Below are positions 58,839 to 64,000 of a DNA stretch of 64,000 nt, piece after piece. The position numbers and the translations under genes are program-made. The notes beneath the pieces are model-generated. The model made no database searches and was not told the origin of the DNA. It was given only the letters and a program-made list of their open reading frames with translations. The DNA lies in the NCBI RefSeq assembly GCF_023015695.1, contig NZ_JALKAS010000001.1:1984001-2048000 (forward strand), written 5' to 3'. Within the stretch, counting starts at the first letter, position 1. Each line of letters begins with the position of its first letter. The stretch comes from Jannaschia sp. S6380. GTDB lineage: Bacteria; Pseudomonadota; Alphaproteobacteria; Rhodobacterales; Rhodobacteraceae.

Positions 58839-59716
58839 CCCGCTGGATCGCCGTCGACTGGGGCACCACATCCCTGCGCGCCATGCTGATGGAGGGCGAG
58901 CGAACTATCGGGACGCGGGCCAGCGAGGACGGCATGGGCCGCCTGACCCGCGAGACGTTCGAGCCGAGCCTTCTGAACCTGATCGGCGACTGGCTCGACG
59001 GCCCGACGGAAATCGTCTGCTGCGGCATGGTCGGCGCCCGCCAAGGCTGGGCCGAAGCGGCGTATCGCACCGCCCCCTGCACCCCGCTGGGTGGCGAATT
59101 GACGCGGGTGGAAACACGTGACAACCGCCTGCGCGTGAGCATCGTGCCCGGCATCCGGCAGACCTCCCCCCACCCGGACGTCATGCGCGGAGAGGAGACG
59201 CAGATCGCGGGAATATTGCGCGATGACAGCGATTTCGACGGTGTTGCCTGCCTTCCCGGCACGCATACCAAATGGGTTCATGTCAGCGCCGGCGAAGTCG
59301 TCAGCTTCCGCACCGTGATGACCGGGGAGCTGTTCGAGACCGTCGCCCGCCATACGGTTCTCCGCCACTCGTTGGGTGGCGACGCCTTCGACGACGACGC
59401 CTTCCTCGGGGCCGTCTCCGACACGCTGTCCCGTCCCGAGGCGCTGAGCGCGCGTCTGTTCGAACTGCGCGCCGCGGACCTGCTGCATGGGCAGGACGCC
59501 GCCAAGGGGCGCGGCCTCCTCTCGGGGCTCTTGATCGGGTCGGAACTGGCCGCCACCAAACCCTGGTGGCTGGGGCGGGACGTCGTGGTAACTGGCGCCC
59601 CCGGCATCAGCCGCGTCTACGACCTGGCCCTGCGCGCACAGGGTCTGACACCCCGTCTCCTGCCGGCCGACGATATGACGCTCGCCGGTCTCGCCGCCGC
59701 CAAGGATCTGCCATGA
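58835..59716 (+). CDS. dgoK: 2-dehydro-3-deoxygalactonokinase
   Basis: DgoK (293 aa) phosphorylates 2-keto-3-deoxygalactonate to KDPGal with [20 protein letters not shown] is the phosphate-binding start. [29 protein letters not shown] and the late [18 protein letters not shown] are typical of the family. Its ATG overlaps the SDR stop and its stop overlaps the dgoA start, so expression is tightly coupled. It belongs to the galactonate branch of the De Ley-Doudoroff pathway. Confidence 0.93.
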   Translation: MTRWIAVDWGTTSLRAMLMEGERTIGTRASEDGMGRLTRETFEPSLLNLIGDWLDGPTEIVCCGMVGARQGWAEAAYRTAPCTPLGGELTRVETRDNRLRVSIVPGIRQTSPHPDVMRGEETQIAGILRDDSDFDGVACLPGTHTKWVHVSAGEVVSFRTVMTGELFETVARHTVLRHSLGGDAFDDDAFLGAVSDTLSRPEALSARLFELRAADLLHGQDAAKGRGLLSGLLIGSELAATKPWWLGRDVVVTGAPGISRVYDLALRAQGLTPRLLPADDMTLAGLAAAKDLP

Positions 59717-60333
59717 CCCGTCCCCTGATCGCCATCTTGCGCGGCATCACACCCGCCGACGCCATCCCCGCCTGCGCCGCCCTGATCGAGGCCGGCATCA
59801 CCACGATCGAGGTCCCGCTGAACTCGCCCGAGCCGCTGTCCTCCATCGCCGCGATGGCCGACGCGCATGGCGACCGGGCCCTGATCGGCGCGGGCACCGT
59901 TTTGACCGTGCCAGAAGTGCAGTCGGTGGCCGAAGCCGGCGGACGCCTGGTCGTCTCGCCCAACGCCGACCCGGACGTCATCGCCCGGACCCGCGACCTG
60001 GGCCTGGAGAGCTGGCCCGGCATCTTCACCCCGACCGAAGCCTTCGCCGCCCTGCGCGCGGGCGCCACGGGGTTGAAGCTGTTTCCCGGCGCGATGGCGG
60101 GCCCGTCCGGCCTGAAGGCGATGCGCGCGATCCTGCCCGTGGGCGCCAAGGTCTATGCCGTGGGCGGCGCGGGGCCCGAGAACTTCGCCGAGTGGTTGGC
60201 CGCAGGGGCGGACGGTTTCGGCCTCGGCACCGCCTGTTACGTGCCGGGCCTGCCCGTCGACGAGATCGCCAACCGTGCCCGCCGCATCGTCGACGCCTAT
60301 GACCGCGCGGCGGGGGCGGGGGTGATGGCGTGA
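59713..60333 (+). CDS. dgoA: 2-dehydro-3-deoxy-6-phosphogalactonate aldolase
   Basis: This 206-residue class I aldolase of the KDPG/KDPGal family yields pyruvate and glyceraldehyde 3-phosphate. [23 protein letters not shown] has the catalytic Glu region ([10 protein letters not shown]). The Schiff-base Lys is in [12 protein letters not shown]. The NSPEP rather than RTP motif is the one found in KDPGal aldolases, in line with the adjacent dgoK. The stop overlaps the GTG of the lactonase gene (GTGA). Confidence 0.93.
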   Translation: MTRPLIAILRGITPADAIPACAALIEAGITTIEVPLNSPEPLSSIAAMADAHGDRALIGAGTVLTVPEVQSVAEAGGRLVVSPNADPDVIARTRDLGLESWPGIFTPTEAFAALRAGATGLKLFPGAMAGPSGLKAMRAILPVGAKVYAVGGAGPENFAEWLAAGADGFGLGTACYVPGLPVDEIANRARRIVDAYDRAAGAGVMA

Positions 60334-61193
60334 CGCAGGCGCGCGTTCACGACGATCGCGTCTGCGAACTGGGTGAAGGCGCGCTCTGGCATCCGGGCCG
60401 GCGACAGCTCTTCTGGTTCGACATCACCGCGCGCAGGCTAATGACGCGCGAGGGAGATACGCCGCGCGATTGGCACTGGGACGAGATGGTCTCGGCCGCC
60501 GGGTGGGTCGATGACGATACGCTGCTGATCGCGGGGGAGACGGCGTTCTGGCGTTTCGACATCGACACCGGCCAGCGCGAAAAGCTTGCCCCGCTCGAGG
60601 CGGACAAACCCGGCAACCGCTCCAACGACGGCCGTGCCGACCCGCTGGGCGGGTTCTGGATCGGCACGATGGACAAGCAGGCGAAGCCGGGCGCGGGCGC
60701 GATCTACCGCTATTTCCGGGGCGAGGTGCGCAAGCTCTACCAGGACATCTCGATCCCGAACGCGATCTGTTTCGCGCCCGGCGGCGACACCGCCTATTTC
60801 GCCGACACGGCCAAGGGCGCGATCTGGAAGCAGCATATCGACCGGGCCGGCTGGCCGTCGGGCCGGCCCGAGATCTTCGTGGACTTCTCGGGTGTCGGCC
60901 TCGCCCCGGATGGTGCGGTCTGCGACGCCGAGGGCAATGTCTGGGTCGCGCAATGGGGCGGCTGGCGCGTCGCCTGCCATGGACCCGACGGGCGCTTCCG
61001 CTCGGCCGTGGCCTGCGGTGCGGCGCACACGACCTGTCCGGCCTTCGGCGGTGCGGACATGCGCTCGATCTTCGTGACGTCTGCCACGCAGGGCCTGTCC
61101 GAGGACGCGCGCGAACACCAGCCGGCGGGCGGGTGCACCTGGGTGGCGGAGGTTCCGGTTCGGGGCCTGCCCGAGCGAAGGGTCATTCTGTGA
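60330..61193 (+). CDS. SMP-30/gluconolactonase family lactonase
   Basis: This 287-residue cytoplasmic beta-propeller lactonase should hydrolyse galactonolactone to galactonate in this pathway. Probable metal ligands are Glu in CELGEGALW, Asn in ISIPNAICF and Asp in [32 protein letters not shown] is the central signature. GTG start (60330) and GTGA overlap with both dgoA and the next gene couple translation. It differs from the Tat-exported SMP-30 protein at 26.6-27.8 kb by lacking a leader. Confidence 0.9.
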   Translation: MTQARVHDDRVCELGEGALWHPGRRQLFWFDITARRLMTREGDTPRDWHWDEMVSAAGWVDDDTLLIAGETAFWRFDIDTGQREKLAPLEADKPGNRSNDGRADPLGGFWIGTMDKQAKPGAGAIYRYFRGEVRKLYQDISIPNAICFAPGGDTAYFADTAKGAIWKQHIDRAGWPSGRPEIFVDFSGVGLAPDGAVCDAEGNVWVAQWGGWRVACHGPDGRFRSAVACGAAHTTCPAFGGADMRSIFVTSATQGLSEDAREHQPAGGCTWVAEVPVRGLPERRVIL

Positions 61194-63085
61194 AACGCAG
61201 TCTCGGCGTCTGCTACTACCCCGAACACTGGCCCGAGGATCGCTGGCCCGAGGATGCGCGTCGCATGGCCGATCTGGGCCTCACCTGGGTGCGCATCGGC
61301 GAATTCGCCTGGTCCCGGCTGGAGCCATCGCCGGGCGATTACCGCTGGGACTGGCTCGACCGCGCCATCGACGTGCTGATCGGCGCGGGCCTTTCGGTGG
61401 TGCTCGGCACGCCCTCCGCCACGCCGCCCCGCTGGATGCTGCACCGCCATCCCGACATGCTGGCCACCGATGCCGACGGCCGCCCCCGCAAGTTCGGCTC
61501 GCGTCGACACTACTGCTTCAGCCATGCGGGCTATCGCGACGACGCGGCGCATATGGCAGGGCTCATGGCCGAACGCTATGGCGACCGCGTGGCCGCATGG
61601 CAGACCGACAACGAATACGGCTGCCACGACACGGTGCTCAGCTGGTCCGACGCCGCGCGGGATGCGTTCCGCGACTGGCTGCGCCGCCGGTACCAGGATA
61701 TCGGCGCCCTGAACGCGGCCTGGGGCAACATCTTCTGGTCGATGGACTATGCCGACTGGTCCGAGATCGATCTGCCGAACCTGACGGTGACCGAACCGAA
61801 CCCGGCCCATGCCCTGGCCTTCCGGCGCTTCGCCTCGGATCAGGTCGTCCGCTGGAACGCGGTACAGGTCGACGCGATCCGTACCCATTCCGACGCGCCG
61901 ATCGGCCACAATTACATGGGCCGCGTGACCGAGTTCGACCACTACGCCACCGGCGCGCAGATGGAGATCGCGACCTGGGACAGCTACCCCTTGGGCTTCC
62001 TGCTGGACCGCGTGCCGGAGGGTGACGCCGCCGCCTACCTGCGCCAGGGCGACCCCGACTTCCAGGCGTTCCATCACGACCTATATCGCGCCGTCGGACG
62101 CGGCCGCTGGTGGGTGATGGAGCAGCAACCCGGCCCGGTGAACTGGGCGCCCTACAACCCCGCGCCCCTGCCCGGAATGGTCCGCCTCTGGTCGTGGGAG
62201 GCGTTCGCGCACGGGGCCGAGGCCGTCTGTTGGTTCCGATGGCGCCAGGCCCCCTTCGCGCAGGAGAGCCAGCATGCCGGCCTTCTGCGCCCCGACGCGA
62301 CGGACGCGCCCGGCCTGGCCGAGGCGGCGCAGGTCGCCGCCGAGCTGGCCGATGCGCCGGACGTCGTCCCCAACCAGGCCCCCGTCGCCCTGATCTTCGA
62401 CTACGCCTCGCAATGGGCGTGGGAGGTGCAGCCGCAGGGCAAGGGCTTCGACCATTTCGCCCTGTGCTTCCACCTCTACCGCGCGCTGCGATCGCTGGGT
62501 CTTTCGGTCGACATCCTGCCATCCGACACGACCACGCTGGACGGCTACGCCCTGACGCTCGTGCCGGGGCTGCTCACGCTGACCGGCCCGCTCCGCGCCG
62601 CCATCGCGGGCGCGTCGGGGCTGGTCCTGACCGGCCCGCGCACCGACCTGAAGACCGACACGCTGTCGTTCAAATTCCCCTTCGGCCCCGACCTGCCCGG
62701 CCTGTCCACACGCTCGGTTATGGAGGAGACGTTCCCGCCCGGCGCCCCCCTTCCGCTGGTCAAGGGCGGCCACGTCACGCTGTGGCTGGAGCATCACGAG
62801 ACCGAGGCCGACGTGATCGAGGCCGCGACGGATGGCACGCCGATCCTGCTGCGCCAAGGCCGCCACCTGCATCTGACCGGCTGGCCCGATGCCGAGGCCG
62901 CCCGCCGCATCCTGCGCGACCTGGCGGTCGAAGCGGGGCTGGACGTCCACGACCTGCCCGACGGCCTCCGCCTTCGCGACACCGGGGCGGAGCGTTTCGT
63001 GTTCAACTACGCCGACGAGGCGCGCCGCTTCGACGGTCACGACCTGCCCCCCGCCGGGGTGCTGCGCCTTACCCGGCCATCCTGA
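61190..63085 (+). CDS. Beta-galactosidase (GH42)
   Basis: This 631-residue GH42 enzyme has SLGVCYYPEHWPEDRWPEDA near the start, the acid/base Glu in AWQTDNEYGCHD and the nucleophile Glu in WWVMEQQPGPVNW. A trimerisation domain follows, then a C-terminal beta domain. It lacks a signal peptide. With GH36 in the same operon, both alpha- and beta-galactosides can be used after import. The GTG start overlaps the lactonase stop. Its last 17 bases overlap the convergent GAPDH gene. Confidence 0.95.
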   Translation: MKRSLGVCYYPEHWPEDRWPEDARRMADLGLTWVRIGEFAWSRLEPSPGDYRWDWLDRAIDVLIGAGLSVVLGTPSATPPRWMLHRHPDMLATDADGRPRKFGSRRHYCFSHAGYRDDAAHMAGLMAERYGDRVAAWQTDNEYGCHDTVLSWSDAARDAFRDWLRRRYQDIGALNAAWGNIFWSMDYADWSEIDLPNLTVTEPNPAHALAFRRFASDQVVRWNAVQVDAIRTHSDAPIGHNYMGRVTEFDHYATGAQMEIATWDSYPLGFLLDRVPEGDAAAYLRQGDPDFQAFHHDLYRAVGRGRWWVMEQQPGPVNWAPYNPAPLPGMVRLWSWEAFAHGAEAVCWFRWRQAPFAQESQHAGLLRPDATDAPGLAEAAQVAAELADAPDVVPNQAPVALIFDYASQWAWEVQPQGKGFDHFALCFHLYRALRSLGLSVDILPSDTTTLDGYALTLVPGLLTLTGPLRAAIAGASGLVLTGPRTDLKTDTLSFKFPFGPDLPGLSTRSVMEETFPPGAPLPLVKGGHVTLWLEHHETEADVIEAATDGTPILLRQGRHLHLTGWPDAEAARRILRDLAVEAGLDVHDLPDGLRLRDTGAERFVFNYADEARRFDGHDLPPAGVLRLTRPS

Positions 63086-64000
63086 GGCCCAACTCCAGCA
63101 TCCGGTTGGCGAAACCCCATTCGTTGTCGTACCAGCCGAAGACGCGGATCAGGCCGCCCTCGCTCGCGCGCGTCTCGGGTGCGGCCATCACGATGCTCTC
63201 GGGCCGGGCGCGCAGGTCGGAGCTGACCAGCGGCGCCGCCTCCATCCCGATCACCCCGCCCGCGTCCCGCAGGGCCGTATTCACCGCATCCACCGTCGCA
63301 GCCCGTTCCGGCAAAAACGCCAGATCGACAGCCGAGACGCTGGCCACCGGCACCCGCACCGACTGGCACGGCACGCGGCCCGTCAGATGCGGCAGGACCT
63401 GATCGACCAGCCGCCCCGCGCTCGTCGTCGTCGGCACCATCGACAGGGCCGCGGCCCGCGACCGCGCGAAATCCCCGCGCGGCATGTCCACCGTCGGCTG
63501 GCTGCCGGTGTAGCAATGGATCGTGGTCATCGACCCGGCTGCGACACCGAAGGCCCGGTCCAACACGGCCAGCAGGGGCGCGACCGCGTTCGTGGTGCAG
63601 GAGGCGTTCGACACGATCCGGTGCGCCGGGTCCAGCGTCGCGTCGTTCGCCCCCAGCACGATCGTCGCGTCGGCCACGGCGGAGGGGCCCGACATCAGCA
63701 CCTTGGCCGCGCCTGCGAGCAGCCCGCGCTCCACCTCGGGGCGGGTGTCGGCATGGCCGGTGCATTCCATCACCAGGTCGACATGGCCCAGCGACAGCGT
63801 CCGCAGGTCCGGCGTCCGGTGGAAGGGGATCGCCTGGCCGTCGATGACGAGCGCGTCCTCGGCCGCCGCGACCGTACCGGGCCAGGGGCCGAACACGCTG
63901 TCGTACTTGAACAGATAGGCGCAGGTCTCGATCGGGGCGATGTCATTGATGCCGACGACCTGGATCCCTCGGCCGGCGCCGCCCAGATGCGCGCGCAGGA
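63069..64000 (-). CDS. Glyceraldehyde-3-phosphate dehydrogenase family, 5' end missing
   Basis: The frame continues beyond the right edge; about 310 C-terminal residues are seen, beginning in the NAD domain (IQVVGINDIAPIETCAYLFKYDS). The catalytic cysteine is in VSNASCTTNAVAPLL and the histidine in MTTIHCYTGSQPTVDM; GLIRVFGWYDNEWGFANRML ends the catalytic domain. It is divergent: the usual PTSTGAAKA is PTTTSAGRL, so it is probably a second GAPDH or an erythrose-4-phosphate dehydrogenase-like paralogue. GAP is a product of the KDPGal aldolase encoded on the opposite strand. Confidence 0.88.
   Translation of the reverse strand, partial: LRAHLGGAGRGIQVVGINDIAPIETCAYLFKYDSVFGPWPGTVAAAEDALVIDGQAIPFHRTPDLRTLSLGHVDLVMECTGHADTRPEVERGLLAGAAKVLMSGPSAVADATIVLGANDATLDPAHRIVSNASCTTNAVAPLLAVLDRAFGVAAGSMTTIHCYTGSQPTVDMPRGDFARSRAAALSMVPTTTSAGRLVDQVLPHLTGRVPCQSVRVPVASVSAVDLAFLPERAATVDAVNTALRDAGGVIGMEAAPLVSSDLRARPESIVMAAPETRASEGGLIRVFGWYDNEWGFANRMLELGLRMAG

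Overview
The window reads as a chromosomal segment of a high-GC alphaproteobacterium of the Rhodobacteraceae (Roseobacter group). The inference rests on an F0 ATP synthase operon with split b and b' subunits, the ctaC-ctaB-orf-ctaG-ctaE-surf1-thrC-M16 block, the mce/DUF1467 pair, DUF2927 and YbjN genes, TRAP and ABC importers, and a rhodobacteral intergenic repeat. Genes are tightly packed: about twenty neighbouring pairs overlap by 1-10 bases at ATGA, GTGA, TTGA or TGATG junctions, and TTG and GTG starts are common. I see no rRNA, tRNA, insertion sequence, prophage or CRISPR array. GC and codon use look uniform by eye.

Layout. 0-2.7 kb: F0 ATP synthase operon atpI-B-E-F'-F (minus strand). 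2.8-9.6 kb: an ArsR regulator with a near-perfect operator, an orphan ORF, EcsC and GNAT genes, a flavin-reductase-like protein, a SulP anion transporter, then mtnP-DUF2927-apt (methylthioadenosine and adenine salvage). 9.7-19 kb: a metallo-beta-lactamase-fold protein, a SpoIIAA-like protein, a GNAT/M16 peptidase/threonine synthase/SURF1 group, and the cytochrome aa3 oxidase assembly operon, whose subunit II has an unusual acidic extension. 19.3-26.6 kb: tldD, dprA, topA, a lipid kinase and a metallophosphoesterase. 26.6-37 kb: housekeeping and small-molecule genes including a Tat-exported SMP-30 protein, a serine hydrolase, mce, a receiver protein, an SDR enzyme and proC-csaA-glycerate dehydrogenase-ogt.

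37-46 kb: an eight-gene minus-strand operon. It encodes a dihaem cytochrome c peroxidase-like protein, a PfkB kinase resembling E. coli YihV, a class I aldolase of the YihT/LacD type, an L-fucose/arabinose isomerase-like protein, a Gfo/Idh/MocA oxidoreductase, a hydroxyacid dehydrogenase, an aldose 1-epimerase and a GabD-type aldehyde dehydrogenase. Together they outline isomerise, phosphorylate, cleave, oxidise. The kinase keeps the residues I recall as sulfonate ligands in YihV, so a sulfoglycolysis-like pathway is the leading hypothesis for an undescribed system. A TRAP transporter (47.2-50.2 kb) lies next to it.

50.3-63.1 kb: a galactoside regulon. An IclR regulator and an ABC ATPase gene diverge from an operon for a sugar ABC importer, GH36 alpha-galactosidase, an SDR, KDGal kinase, KDPGal aldolase, an SMP-30 lactonase and GH42 beta-galactosidase. 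Galactosides would be imported, hydrolysed, and fed into a De Ley-Doudoroff-type route to pyruvate and glyceraldehyde 3-phosphate. No galactonate dehydratase gene is visible. Two near-identical operator motifs sit in the divergent promoter. The window ends in a partial, divergent GAPDH gene that converges on this operon.
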